Shown here: one piece after another, positions 7,705-16,498 of the stretch | Position numbering within the stretch: the first letter of the stretch is position 1 | How the letters are laid out: each line of letters starts with the position of its first letter | DNA from: CALDSL01 sp039810245 | GTDB lineage: Bacteria > Chloroflexota > Anaerolineae > Anaerolineales > Anaerolineaceae | NCBI GenBank assembly: GCA_039810245.1 | Contig: JBDHWQ010000003.1 | Coordinates: 62,001 to 126,000 of the forward strand | Reading direction: 5' to 3' | Length of the DNA: 64,000 bases | Position numbers and translations under genes: made by a program | The notes under the pieces: model-generated | Databases searched by the model: none | What the model was told of the DNA's origin: nothing | Seen by the model: only the letters and a program-made list of their open reading frames with translations

Positions 7705-8964
7705 ATGGCAGAGCTCTCCTCGCAAAAGTCAGGCCAGCGTTTGCGCCTCTACATTGGCGAAAGTGATCGCTGGCGCGGCAAGCCCTTAGACACGGCTTTA
7801 TTAGAAACGCTGCGCGCGCATGGCATCGCTGGCGCGACGGTCTTTCGAGGCGCAGCCGGTTTTGGCGCGCACTCACGCATCCGCACGACTGCGCTGGAAG
7901 TCCTCTCAATGGATCTTCCGGTAGTGATCGAAAGCATTGACACGCCCGAAAAGATTGCGGCCGTCTTAGAGGTGGTTTCACCTATGGTGCGCGAGGGCTT
8001 GATCACGCTCGAGGATGTGCAGATAATCAAGTACACACATCGCTACCGTAACCCCCTCCCGGCAGACCGTTTCATCTCGGAAGTGATGAGCCGCAATGTC
8101 ATATCGGTGACAGAAGACGCACCGGTATCCCTCGCCTGGAAATATATGCTTGAAAACCTGGTGAAAACCATCCCGGTCGTGGATTCGAACGGGCGGGTGA
8201 CGGGGATGCTAACCGATGAAGATTTGATCGAGCGTGTCGGCATTCGGCAGCGTTTATCGGTTGCTCTACGTTTAGACCGGGCGGAAATCGAGCAAGAAAT
8301 TGGCGCGTTGGAGCACTCTTCCACGCGCGTAAGCGAGGTCATGTCACGGCCGGCCATCACCATCCTCGAAGCCACCACGCTTGGGGCAGCAACAAAGAAA
8401 ATGGTCACCGCTGGAGTCAAACGGCTTCCGGTGGTCAACCAGCAAGGAATGCTGGTTGGGATGCTCTCCCGGCTGGATATCTTGCGCGCTGCTGCCGGTT
8501 CCAGCGCGGCAGATATCCAACAGGAGCACATCCATCCTCAAGCAGTGCGTTGGGTGCGTGACATTATGAACACCGATGTCCCGGTGGTGCAGCAGGACGA
8601 AGAGCTTCAGAGTATCATCGAAAAGTTCGCGCGTGGCAACCTGCACAGATTGATCGTGGTGGACCTTCAGGGCCAGGCTATCGGCTTATTGAGCGATTCA
8701 GATGTGGTTGCGCGGGTGCAGCCATCCAGGCGGAAAGGCGTGTTAGAAGCGCTGAGGCAGATTGGCAAGCCGCCACCGGGCAGCGAAACCGCAGCAGATC
8801 TCATGTCTCCTGGGCCAATGGTGGCACCCCCCGATCTTCCAATAGCAGATGCTTTGCGAAAGATGCTGGCGCAATCACGCAAGTGGCTGGTTGTGGTAGA
8901 TGGGGGTGGGAAACCGGTCGGGTTTGTCGATCGACAGATGTTACTGGAAGCATTGGCTGCGTAA
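7705..8964 (+). CDS. DUF190 + four CBS domains protein
   Basis: About 419 residues, starting at the ATG at 7705 behind a strong AAGGAGG (the frame extends upstream to 7654 without support). The N-terminal DUF190 domain (about residues 5-110) has the family's RLRLYIGESDRW opening and HGIAGATVFRGAAGFG core, similar to PII-like trimer folds. Four CBS motifs follow, starting at VMSRNVI, VMSRPAI, IMNTDVP and LMSPGPM, each ending in a G-x-(L/F)-(S/T/V)D-like turn. CBS repeats usually bind adenine nucleotides. DUF190 genes often accompany crcB. Co-transcription here points to a regulatory or accessory role for the fluoride channel; the function is otherwise unknown. Confidence 0.85.
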   Translation: MAELSSQKSGQRLRLYIGESDRWRGKPLDTALLETLRAHGIAGATVFRGAAGFGAHSRIRTTALEVLSMDLPVVIESIDTPEKIAAVLEVVSPMVREGLITLEDVQIIKYTHRYRNPLPADRFISEVMSRNVISVTEDAPVSLAWKYMLENLVKTIPVVDSNGRVTGMLTDEDLIERVGIRQRLSVALRLDRAEIEQEIGALEHSSTRVSEVMSRPAITILEATTLGAATKKMVTAGVKRLPVVNQQGMLVGMLSRLDILRAAAGSSAADIQQEHIHPQAVRWVRDIMNTDVPVVQQDEELQSIIEKFARGNLHRLIVVDLQGQAIGLLSDSDVVARVQPSRRKGVLEALRQIGKPPPGSETAADLMSPGPMVAPPDLPIADALRKMLAQSRKWLVVVDGGGKPVGFVDRQMLLEALAA

Positions 8965-9001
8965 AATCCTTTGCCTTTCTTTGGTAACTCGCAAATACGT
9001 A

Positions 9002-9030
9002 TAGACATTTTCTTCCTTCGTGGGTAATAT
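9002..9030 (+). promoter_or_regulatory. Possible promoter of the flavodoxin gene
   Basis: TAGACA (9002-9007) and TAATAT (9025-9030) with a 17-bp spacer lie about 70 bp upstream of the flavodoxin start. It is a match by eye to the sigma70 consensus only. Confidence 0.4.
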
Positions 9031-9098
9031 AGGAACAGACGCTGCGTACCCTGCGCGGCCGCTCTTCCCATTTTAAGTAACAATTGATGGAGTTCCCT

Positions 9099-9602
9099 AT
9101 GCCCACAAAAATCCTGGTTGCCTATGCCACCCGCGCCGGTTCGACGCGCGAGGTGGCGGAAGATATTGCTCAAACGCTGCGCGCCGAAGGCCTGGAAGTA
9201 GATGTCCGGCCGGCGCGCGATGTGCGTTCGTTGGAAGGTGTGCAGGCGATCGTGCTGGGCGGGCCGCTGTACATGTTCCACCTGCTGGCCGACGTGCACC
9301 GCTTCCTGGCGCGCCATCAGGTGGCCCTGTGCGCGCTCCCGGTGGCGATCTTTGCCCTGGGCCCGTGGAATAACAAGGAAGAAGAGCTGCAAAGCGGGCG
9401 CGACCAGCTGGCCAAAGAGCTGGCGAAATACCCCTGGCTGCACACGATGAGCACCACAGTCTTTGTCGGCAAGTTCGACCCGACGAACCTGCGCTTCCCT
9501 TACAACCTGATCCCCGCGCTCAAGCGCATGCCTGCCCAGGATGATCGTAACTGGGACGATATTCATGCCTGGGCCAGGGAACTGGCTGCCCGGCTGAATT
9601 AA
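9099..9602 (+). CDS. Flavodoxin domain protein (HemG-like)
   Basis: About 167 residues; start ATG at 9099 with GGAG six bases upstream. The N-terminal FMN phosphate loop is ATRAGSTREVAEDIAQTL, and the next FMN-contact region is VLGGPLYMFHLLADVHRFL. The family includes menaquinone-dependent protoporphyrinogen oxidase (HemG) and related flavodoxins, which transfer electrons in the cytosol or at the membrane. The WNNKEEELQSGRDQLAKEL stretch is typical of the HemG-like group. It may stand alone: it has its own candidate promoter and convergent neighbours. Confidence 0.8.
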   Translation: MPTKILVAYATRAGSTREVAEDIAQTLRAEGLEVDVRPARDVRSLEGVQAIVLGGPLYMFHLLADVHRFLARHQVALCALPVAIFALGPWNNKEEELQSGRDQLAKELAKYPWLHTMSTTVFVGKFDPTNLRFPYNLIPALKRMPAQDDRNWDDIHAWARELAARLN

Positions 9603-9608
9603 ACAGGT

Positions 9609-10721
9609 TCAGGCGGCCATGCGGAAGATCGGGTAGACCGCGCGCACAAAACGGAGAAACTCGCGCAGCAGCTTTTGTGGCGGCAGCCGGCCTTTTGTCG
9701 GGTCGAGGTGCTGAAAGTTCATTTCGGTGTACTGTACCCCGGCGCGGCCGCCCAGTGCCGCCACCAGCCGGCGCGATTCGCTTACCGGGATGACGCTATC
9801 CTGCCGGTCGTGCAGCAGCACGATGAGCGGGGCGCGCAGACCGGCAATGTAGCGTACCGGCGAGATGGAATCCAGCGCCGCGCAGAGGCCGCCAGGCAGC
9901 CGGCGCAGGGTTTCTTCGGCCTGTTCAACTTCCAGCGCGCTCAAAAGGGTTTCCACAGCCTGCCCTTCCGCGGATAGCTCTCCTTCCACACCCGGCGATC
10001 CTCGCCCGGCATACGCCGCCCGCAAACGTCCAGCCTCAGCCTCGTCCAGCATGGCCGTCAGTCCGTGAACGAACACCTTGCGCGTGAGCGGATCCACCGC
10101 CCACGGCTCGCGGCCATGATCACCAATGCGCGTGGCGCTGGCGATATCGCGCGCGAAGGTGTCCATCGACGAATAAGGCGCGTAAGCGCTGGCAAAGGCC
10201 ACGCGCTGGCGCACTGCCGGGTGCGCTGCGGCCATCAGCGCGAACGATCCGCCCACGCAGGTGCCCAGCAGCCCGCTGCGCCGCTCATCCACATCCGGTC
10301 GCTCGATTAGCCATTGGTAAGCCAGGGCGAGGCTTTCAATATCATCCGGGTCGAGGTGGAAATCGCGCATGGCCGGCGACCAGTACAGCAGCGCCGCAAA
10401 GCCGGCGCGCGCCAGGGCATTGCCCAGCACTGCCACCTGCGGGTGCTCCACCCCAAACGGTACGACCCCCAGGCAAACCACGATACCCGGATGCGGCCCG
10501 GCTGTGTCAGGATGGTACAGGTCGCCCTCGGCTTCGCCGTGGCAGGTGGGGTAGCGCACCGTTTCGCGTACCGGCCGTGGGGTCACCCAGTTCACAGCCC
10601 GCGATGGCAGCATGGGGAACACCTTGACCAGGAAAACGCCGGCATTCCAAGCCCCACGCACAGACTTGCCCAGGCCCGGCCGCGTGGGTGCGGCCGGCCG
10701 GCTTGAACCGTTTTCCTGCAT
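9609..10721 (-). CDS. Alpha/beta hydrolase, dienelactone-hydrolase-like, Cys nucleophile
   Basis: About 370 residues. An alpha/beta hydrolase core runs from about residue 70 to the end. The nucleophile elbow is GTCVGGS (about residue 175), with Cys in place of the usual Ser, as in dienelactone hydrolases. The likely acid is in HDRQDSVIP and the histidine in FQHLDP. The start is given as the ATG at 10721; a TTG two codons earlier is equally possible, and the ribosome site (AGAAAG) is weak. It lies 18 bp downstream of two small membrane protein genes on the same strand. The substrate is unknown. It may be cytosolic, as no signal peptide is seen. Confidence 0.75.
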   Translation of the reverse strand: MQENGSSRPAAPTRPGLGKSVRGAWNAGVFLVKVFPMLPSRAVNWVTPRPVRETVRYPTCHGEAEGDLYHPDTAGPHPGIVVCLGVVPFGVEHPQVAVLGNALARAGFAALLYWSPAMRDFHLDPDDIESLALAYQWLIERPDVDERRSGLLGTCVGGSFALMAAAHPAVRQRVAFASAYAPYSSMDTFARDIASATRIGDHGREPWAVDPLTRKVFVHGLTAMLDEAEAGRLRAAYAGRGSPGVEGELSAEGQAVETLLSALEVEQAEETLRRLPGGLCAALDSISPVRYIAGLRAPLIVLLHDRQDSVIPVSESRRLVAALGGRAGVQYTEMNFQHLDPTKGRLPPQKLLREFLRFVRAVYPIFRMAA

Positions 10722-10739
10722 CGACAATCTTTCTGTAGC

Positions 10740-11048
10740 CTAACTTTGTGCCTGCGATACCGGCGCAGCCTTTTTGCGCGGCCAAAAAGAATAGAATGTA
10801 AACCATGCCAGCCCGGCCAGTATGATCAGCCGCAGCACCAGCGGCCAGCCGCTTTCCCAGGCCCACAACCCCAGCACGTGCGGCAGGAAAAGCAGCGCGG
10901 CCAGCAGCTTGCCTACCAGCGGCCAGCTCGCGAAGGTCTGCCAGGCCGCGTCCACCGCGGCCGGGTTTAGCAGCAGCCCGGCGAGAATGGCCACCCACAA
11001 CAGGCCGTAGACGGCAAACGCCACGAAGGGCAGAATACGCTCGGTCAT
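10740..11048 (-). CDS. Small membrane protein (paralogue of the next gene)
   Basis: About 102 residues starting at the ATG at 11048 behind AAAGGA. Three hydrophobic segments are visible: about residues 5-27, 45-60 and 68-90, the last ending FTFYSFWPRKK. It is clearly related to the protein at 11074-11367; both share a LLWVA/LLWLA opening, ALLFLPxVLGLWAW in the middle and GLAWFT-YSF at the end. The function is not recognised. The tandem arrangement suggests a hetero-oligomer or a recent duplication. Confidence 0.7.
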   Translation of the reverse strand: MTERILPFVAFAVYGLLWVAILAGLLLNPAAVDAAWQTFASWPLVGKLLAALLFLPHVLGLWAWESGWPLVLRLIILAGLAWFTFYSFWPRKKAAPVSQAQS

Positions 11049-11073
11049 GGTATGTCCTTTCACTGTTTTCGGC

Positions 11074-11367
11074 TCAGCGTATCGCCGCGCGGAAGGGATA
11101 GAAGCTGTACTCGGTGAACCACGCCAGCCCGATGATCAGCAGCACGCGCAGCCAGGCCGGCCAGCGCATGTGCCAGGCCCACAGGCCGAGCACCAGCGGT
11201 AGAAACAGCAGCGCGACGATGATCTGCACCAGCACCGGCCAGCCACGAAAGCGCTGCCAGGACCGCTCCAGCAGGGCGCGGTCAAGCAGCAGCGCGTATG
11301 CAAAGGCCAGCCAGAGCAAGGTGAAGATGGCGAAGGCGAGGATATTGACCCAATTGTTCGCGTCCAT
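11074..11367 (-). CDS. Small membrane protein (paralogue of the previous gene)
   Basis: About 97 residues from the ATG at 11367, which has a strong AAGGAG. Three TM segments; shares ALLFLPLVLGLWAW and GLAWFTEYSFYPF with its neighbour at 10740-11048, 25 bp away. The longer frame to 11430 lacks a ribosome binding site. It is the promoter-proximal gene of a minus-strand group that ends with the dienelactone-hydrolase-like gene. No function is recognised. Confidence 0.7.
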   Translation of the reverse strand: MDANNWVNILAFAIFTLLWLAFAYALLLDRALLERSWQRFRGWPVLVQIIVALLFLPLVLGLWAWHMRWPAWLRVLLIIGLAWFTEYSFYPFRAAIR

Positions 11368-11439
11368 AACTTCTCCTTTTGCAAATAGAAACACACCCGC
11401 TGCGCTCGCTCCGCGACACCCTCGCTTCACCAGCTTAAA

Positions 11440-11478
11440 AGGAAAAAGAGAACAAATACTGCCTGTTCTCTTTTTCCT
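11440..11478. repeat. 15-bp perfect inverted repeat
   Basis: AGGAAAAAGAGAACA (11440-11454) and its exact complement (11464-11478) flank a 9-base loop. There is no T run after it, but the stem has five A/T in a row, so it could be a weak bidirectional terminator or an operator upstream of the small membrane protein gene. The rest of 11479-11673 shows no gene. Confidence 0.55.
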
Positions 11479-11673
11479 GAACGCTAGTTTGCTTCGTGCA
11501 AGACCTTATGATGTACAAAAACGATGGGGTTTGTTTGCTGCAAAAACCTGGTGGGGAAGGGCCCTATCGAACGGGCGCATATATGGGTAGTTTACAGATT
11601 TTCACTGTACGAATATAGAGCTTTTCGACTGACAAACGGGTGACAAAACTCATAGCATGGTATAGACGGGTGC

Positions 11674-11713
11674 AAAAAAACAGCACCACCCGGCAATTTG
11701 ACGGGTGATGCTG
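11674..11713 (-). terminator. Intrinsic terminator of the phosphodiester glycosidase gene
   Basis: On the minus strand, CAGCATCACCCG and its near-complement form a stem with one mismatch around a short loop (11681-11713), followed by seven T residues (11680-11674). It lies about 40 bp after the stop of the gene at 11751-12749. Confidence 0.75.
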
Positions 11714-11750
11714 GATGCGAGTAGCTCACAACCGGGTTGTGGTGACCCGT

Positions 11751-12749
11751 TTACGAGCCAATGTAGAGGATGTCGCTCGTGCCGCGTTCGCGGTTCTTGC
11801 CTAGCGGGTTGTTGACCACATCACCCTGGAAGTACATCGTCGAGGAGCCGCCGCCATCCAGGTTGTAGGCTTCACTGCAGCCCATGTCGGCGAAAAGCTG
11901 TGCAAACTCAGTCAGGTTGAGCCCGCGGCTGTAACCTTTGCTGCGCCCATCGACCACCACAAAGATAAAGTGGTTTGCGCTGATCATACCAATGCCGGTG
12001 CGCGGCTGGTTGCCCTGGATGGGGTGATTGCCGAGGTTGGTATCCACGTTGACCGTGCCCAGGTTGGCGGTGATCACCCCATCGTCGATCAGCGCCGGGC
12101 CAAAGCTGAGCGTGTTCCATACGCCGGCATCCAGCAGCGCCTGGGCGCTGGTGGTGGTTTCGTCATAGACCTGCATGCTTCCATCGCTGGTAAACGCCAG
12201 CCCGGCGCGCGCGGGAATGTCGCGGAAGATCACTCCGTTGCGGATGACAATGCCGTCGCTGCGGAAGCCGTAGTAATCGCCGTTGATGGCGAACAGGGCG
12301 TCGTTCTGCGCCGCGATGGTCGAGGTGTTGGCGATGATGTTACGCCCAAAGCTGTTGTTGGCAAACGCGCTGCGCAGTTGCTCCGCGTTCGATAGCAGCA
12401 CTTCGGCCACGAAGTACGTCACCTTGCTGCTGCCGCTACCGCTGGTTACTTCACTGATTGCAATGGATACACCATTCGATTGCGCGTCCCACGCGTCTTT
12501 CAGGATCGGCCCATCCACGCTCGCAGGAAATGAGGCGTCCCCCACGGCGCTGTTAGCGGCCGGGCCAGCACTACTGGCAGCGACTACGCTGGCGGTAGTT
12601 TGGGTGACCCGCGCGGCGTAGGCGCTGGCGTCCGCGATCTCCACATGCTGGATCAGGTAGCGGTCGGCCAGGGCGTACAGGCTGATGCTGCTAGCCAGCA
12701 CGACGGCCAGCATCCAGCCCAGGCGGGTTCGGGTTGTTCGATGCGGCAT
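11751..12749 (-). CDS. Phosphodiester glycosidase (NAGPA) domain protein, exported
   Basis: 332 residues. An N-terminal signal or membrane anchor (about residues 12-30) is followed by a low-complexity region and then the NAGPA-type domain (about 100-330). Recognisable blocks are FAINGDYYGFRSDGIVIRNG, a LSFGPALIDDG strand, RTGIGMISANHFIFVVVDGR and, near the end, NLDGGGSSTMYF, the most conserved motif of the family. The family includes the mammalian uncovering enzyme and bacterial spore- or envelope-associated proteins that cleave phosphodiester-linked sugars. It probably acts outside the membrane on an envelope glycan. Transcribed divergently from the next gene. Confidence 0.87.
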   Translation of the reverse strand: MPHRTTRTRLGWMLAVVLASSISLYALADRYLIQHVEIADASAYAARVTQTTASVVAASSAGPAANSAVGDASFPASVDGPILKDAWDAQSNGVSIAISEVTSGSGSSKVTYFVAEVLLSNAEQLRSAFANNSFGRNIIANTSTIAAQNDALFAINGDYYGFRSDGIVIRNGVIFRDIPARAGLAFTSDGSMQVYDETTTSAQALLDAGVWNTLSFGPALIDDGVITANLGTVNVDTNLGNHPIQGNQPRTGIGMISANHFIFVVVDGRSKGYSRGLNLTEFAQLFADMGCSEAYNLDGGGSSTMYFQGDVVNNPLGKNRERGTSDILYIGS

Positions 12750-12951
12750 TGCTTCGTTCTCGCTTTCTTAGCAGGTCATGATCCACATTGTACGCTCGCG
12801 CCCGGGCAGGTTGGTAAAGAATCGGTATAGGCGGATTTTATCCATCCTATACCAGAAATAAACACCCACGCCGGGTGCGGCCCGTACAATCGGGTCAGAT
12901 GCGCGGGATGGGTATTGCCCGCGCAGTTGTTCCTATCCTGGGAGAGGTATC

Positions 12952-14832
12952 ATGAAGAAATTGGTTTCCATCTTAATCATGCTGTGGCTGGGGTTGAGCC
13001 TGGCAGCCTGCTCGACGGGTCCGGCCGCCGGTACCACGACGACCAGTGCGCCAGCCATAAGCGCGGGCGCGCAAAGCACCCTGCCGGTTGTCGCTTCGCC
13101 GGCTAGCGTGCAGGCGCAGCTCGACGGCACGCATGAAGACGCCGGCGACTACGACGTTGACCCGGCTGCGGCCACGTCCATCATCTTTGACGGCGGCACG
13201 CTGCGCGTCAGCGCTGCTAACAGCGGTGTGAGCGTTTCGGGAAGCACCGTCACCATCAGCGCGCCGGGCGATTACCGCCTGAGCGGTACGCTGGACGACG
13301 GGCAGGTGATCATCAGCAGCAGCGCGGATGGCGCGGTTCGGCTGATCCTCGATGGCGTGACGCTCAACAATAACACCAGCGCGCCACTGTACATTCAGGA
13401 AGCCGATAAGGTCATCCTGATCCTGGCGGATGGCAGCTCCAACCGTGTCAGCGATGCTGCCAGCTACACCTATCCCTCGGCGGATGTGGATGAGCCCAAC
13501 GCGGCCATCTTCAGCGCTGCCGACCTGTCGATTGGCGGGGGCGGCGCTCTGGAAGTGCAGGGTAACTTCAATGATGGCATCAACACCAAAGACGGGCTGA
13601 TAATCGCCGGCGGCAGTCTGAGCATCACCGCAGCGGATGACGGTCTGCGCGGCAAGGATTACATCGTGGTCGAAGGCGGAACGCTGCAGGTGGACGCGGG
13701 CGGCGATGGGTTGAAATCGGATAACGAAGAAGACGCGGCGCGCGGCTACATTGCCGTGACGGGTGGTACGTTCAGCATCACCGCCGGCGGCGATGCCATC
13801 AGCGCGCAGACCAGCGCGGCCATCACCGGTGGCAGCTTTACCCTCACCACCATGGACGGGGCGGGCAGCCTGACCAATGACTACACCTCGGCCAAGGCAA
13901 TCAAAGCCGGTGCCAGCGTGACCATCAGCGGCGGTACGTTCCAGGTAAACGCCGCGGACGACGCCATCCACTCCAACGGCAGCATTGCCATTCAGGGCGG
14001 CACGTTCACCCTGGCGAGCGGCGATGATGCAGTGCACGCTGACCTGTCGCTGACCGTCGATGGCGGTGATCTGCGCGTGACGCAGTCCACCGAGGGCCTG
14101 GAGAGCCAGGTGATCACCATCAACGCCGGCACGCTGCGATTGGTGGCCAGCGATGACGCCGTCAACGTGGCGGATGGTAATGACGGCTCCGGCGCGGGCT
14201 TTGGCATGGGCGGGCCGGGCTTTGGCGGTGGGCCAGGCGGCGGCACGAGCATGGATGCCAGCGCCTATACCGGCGCAAACCACCTGTACATCCATGGTGG
14301 CTATCTATCCGTTGAAGCCGGGGGCGACGGCATTGACGTCAACGGCGCGATCGAAATGACCGGTGGGACCGTGCTGGTCAGCGGGCCTACCAACCAGGGC
14401 AATGGGGCTGTAGACTACGATGGCGGATTCAACCTATCGGGTGGATTGCTGATCGCGGCCGGCAGCAGTGGCATGGCCATGACCGCCGGCTCGTACTCCA
14501 CCCAGAACGCGGTGCTGGTCTATCTGCCAACCGCGCAACCGGCCGGCACGCCGGTACACGTTCAGGACAGCGCGGGCACGGAGATATTCACCTTCACCCC
14601 AGCGCACGACTACCAGTCGATTGCCTTCTCGGTGCCCGGGCTGGTGAATGGCGACACCTATATCGTCTACACCGGCGGCAGCACTACCGCCGCCGTCACC
14701 GACGGGCTGGCGCAGGGCGAGGGCTACTCGCCCGGCAGTGAAGCCATCCGTTTCACCATCAGCAGCACAATCACCACCGCTGGAAACGGCGGTGGCAAAG
14801 GTCCCGGCGGCCCTCCGGGGCGCAGGCCATAG
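12952..14832 (+). CDS. Carbohydrate-binding (Cthe_2159-like) beta-helix lipoprotein
   Basis: 626 residues; GGGAGAGG precedes the ATG. A lipoprotein signal (LAAC at residues 17-20) anchors it. The body is made of many short repeated turns (GGxLxIxAxDDGL, GGTFSITAGGDAI, GGTFQVNAADDAIHSNGSI, GGDGIDVNGAIEMTGGTV), which is the parallel beta-helix pattern of the Cthe_2159 family, whose founder binds cellulose and polygalacturonate. A Gly/Met-rich insert (about residues 415-432) and a Gly/Pro-rich tail are likely disordered. Family members are often found with CotH, VTC and DUF4956 genes; the latter two lie 1-2 kb downstream. It may be a cell-surface polymer-binding protein. Confidence 0.82.
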   Translation: MKKLVSILIMLWLGLSLAACSTGPAAGTTTTSAPAISAGAQSTLPVVASPASVQAQLDGTHEDAGDYDVDPAAATSIIFDGGTLRVSAANSGVSVSGSTVTISAPGDYRLSGTLDDGQVIISSSADGAVRLILDGVTLNNNTSAPLYIQEADKVILILADGSSNRVSDAASYTYPSADVDEPNAAIFSAADLSIGGGGALEVQGNFNDGINTKDGLIIAGGSLSITAADDGLRGKDYIVVEGGTLQVDAGGDGLKSDNEEDAARGYIAVTGGTFSITAGGDAISAQTSAAITGGSFTLTTMDGAGSLTNDYTSAKAIKAGASVTISGGTFQVNAADDAIHSNGSIAIQGGTFTLASGDDAVHADLSLTVDGGDLRVTQSTEGLESQVITINAGTLRLVASDDAVNVADGNDGSGAGFGMGGPGFGGGPGGGTSMDASAYTGANHLYIHGGYLSVEAGGDGIDVNGAIEMTGGTVLVSGPTNQGNGAVDYDGGFNLSGGLLIAAGSSGMAMTAGSYSTQNAVLVYLPTAQPAGTPVHVQDSAGTEIFTFTPAHDYQSIAFSVPGLVNGDTYIVYTGGSTTAAVTDGLAQGEGYSPGSEAIRFTISSTITTAGNGGGKGPGGPPGRRP

Positions 14833-14838
14833 GATAAT

Positions 14839-14890
14839 TGCTAACGTAAAAGTGCGCCGCCCTGCAGGGCGGCGCACTTTTACGTTAGCA
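14839..14890. terminator. 52-bp perfect palindrome, likely bidirectional terminator
   Basis: Two 26-bp arms are exact complements around a CTGCAG centre (14839-14890) with no loop bases. The stem includes an A4/T4 step, so each strand ends its hairpin with TTTTAC. It lies 7 bp after the beta-helix lipoprotein stop. Such a long perfect palindrome would extrude readily. Confidence 0.7.
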
Positions 14891-14942
14891 TGACCTGCCT
14901 ATACGATCTCTAAACCACTTACGACCTGCGGACGGGTATCCT

Positions 14943-15578
14943 ATGAGCATGGAAACGATCTCGCAATTATCCCTCACTTATCTTTCGACCTACGGCATCC
15001 CGGCGCTGCTGGTCATCACGTTTATCGGCTCGCTGGGCATTCCCTTTCCCGTCACCCTGATCGTGGTGGGCGCGGGCGCATTCACCCGTAGCGGGCTGCT
15101 CAGCCCGGGCATGGCGCTGATGGCCTGCCTGCTGGGTGCGGCCCTGGCGGATAACAGCCAGTTCCTGCTCGGCCGCAAGGCCAACAACTGGCTGGCGCGC
15201 CGCCTGGGTAACCAGGCCGCCTGGCAGCAGGCGCGCGCGGTGATGCAGCGCCAGGGTGGCATGGCGGTGTTCCTCACCCGCTTCTGGCTCACTCCGCTGG
15301 CGTCGGCCGTCAACCTGACCGCCAGCGGCCACCTGCCCTACGCGCGCTTCCTGGCCTTCGACCTGCTGGGCGAGCTGGTGTGGGTGTTGATCTACGGCAG
15401 CGTGGGCTACTTCTTTGTAGCTGAATGGGAGCAGGCCAGCCAGGCGCTCAGCCAGTTCAGCGGCCTTTCGGTGCTGGCGGTTGGGCTGGCGCTGGCTGCA
15501 TATCTCCTTACGCAGCGACGCCGCTCCGGGGCGCGCGCCGCGTTGGCCGTTGAAGCTGCGCTGTATACCAAAAATTAA
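14943..15578 (+). CDS. DedA/VTT domain membrane protein
   Basis: 211 residues, 4-5 TM segments. The SNARE-associated/VTT domain shows GSLGIPFPVTLIVVGAGAF, the re-entrant loop with conserved Pro, and FLTRFWLTPLASAVNLTASG (the F-x-R-x-x-P-like signature), then a G-E-L-x-W helix. The DedA superfamily proteins act in the inner membrane as lipid scramblases or flippases, for example of undecaprenyl phosphate or phosphatidylethanolamine. It starts with ATG-AGC-ATG at 14943; the ribosome site is weak. It is followed 81 bp later by the VTC-domain gene. Confidence 0.85.
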   Translation: MSMETISQLSLTYLSTYGIPALLVITFIGSLGIPFPVTLIVVGAGAFTRSGLLSPGMALMACLLGAALADNSQFLLGRKANNWLARRLGNQAAWQQARAVMQRQGGMAVFLTRFWLTPLASAVNLTASGHLPYARFLAFDLLGELVWVLIYGSVGYFFVAEWEQASQALSQFSGLSVLAVGLALAAYLLTQRRRSGARAALAVEAALYTKN

Positions 15579-15659
15579 CCAACTGCGCTCTCGGTGGGGC
15601 TATCCTTCTTATTGCGAAGGCAAACCCCTGCTTCGCAAACCCGTTATAGGAGAACCAAC

Positions 15660-16496
15660 ATGCTGCCAACCCGGCAAACATTGACCCACGAAGCCCCGCG
15701 CTGGATGCAGCCCTGGGTGCTGCTGGATGGCGACGCGCTGCCCGCCTGGCAGGAGCTGGCCGCCAGCTTTGAACCCATCAGTCTGACCGAAATGGACGGC
15801 GTAGCCCTGCTCAACCGGCTGGACACCAAGTTCGTGATGACCGGTCGCCAGTTGTGGGACGCGCTCAGCGGGCTGCAGTCCGAGTATTGGATGCTGGAAG
15901 TGGATGGCCAGCGCCTGAACCGGTACCACACGCTGTACTTCGACACGCCATCCTTCGACCTGTACACTGCGCACGCCAACCAGCGCCCCGAACGCTACAA
16001 GGTGCGCAGTCGTGAATATGCCAGCTCGGGCCAGGCATTTCTCGAAATCAAGCATCGCACGCGCAAAGACCGCACCATCAAGCAGCGCATTGAAATCGCG
16101 CGGCAGCTCAGCCGTATTTCGGATGAGGCCGGCGCGTGGCTGCGGGGCGTGGCCCCGCTGGACGCCGCCGCGCTGGAGCCCAAACTGTCCAATTCCTTCC
16201 TGCGCATGACGCTGGTCAACAGACAGTGCTGCGAGCGGGTGACGCTCGACCTGGGGCTGGCCTTCGGCAGCGATACGCGCCGCCTGGCCCTGGAAGGTAT
16301 TGCCATCGCCGAGGTCAAGGTGGACGGCGGCAGCGCCCCCTCGCCATTCCTGCGGCGCATGCGCTCGGCGCGCGTGCACCCGCGCGGCTTCAGCAAATAT
16401 GCCGTGGGCGTGGCGCTGCTGTACGATGGCGTCAAGAAAAATTCACTGAAACCCCGCCTGCTGTGGGTGGAAAAACTGATGAAAGCGAGCCGCTAA
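15660..16496 (+). CDS. VTC domain protein (polyphosphate polymerase-like)
   Basis: About 278 residues; ATG at 15660 behind AGGAG, with the upstream in-frame extension to 15594 rejected. The VTC fold is a tunnel of beta strands lined with basic residues. Here these appear as LNRLDTKFVM, YHTLYFDTPSFDLYTAHANQ, RYKVRSREY, FLEIKHRTRKDRTIKQRI, and the C-terminal E-x-K strand IAEVKVDGG. Yeast Vtc4 makes polyphosphate from ATP; bacterial homologues beside DUF4956 are less well characterised. It is co-directional with, and only 2 bp from, the DUF4956 gene, so the two are probably a functional pair. Confidence 0.88.
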   Translation: MLPTRQTLTHEAPRWMQPWVLLDGDALPAWQELAASFEPISLTEMDGVALLNRLDTKFVMTGRQLWDALSGLQSEYWMLEVDGQRLNRYHTLYFDTPSFDLYTAHANQRPERYKVRSREYASSGQAFLEIKHRTRKDRTIKQRIEIARQLSRISDEAGAWLRGVAPLDAAALEPKLSNSFLRMTLVNRQCCERVTLDLGLAFGSDTRRLALEGIAIAEVKVDGGSAPSPFLRRMRSARVHPRGFSKYAVGVALLYDGVKKNSLKPRLLWVEKLMKASR

Positions 16497-16498
16497 GC

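Noticed and set aside
12973..14295. 440-codon minus-strand frame opposite the beta-helix lipoprotein
   Set aside because: A shadow created by the repetitive GC-rich coding sequence; no start signal and no domain.
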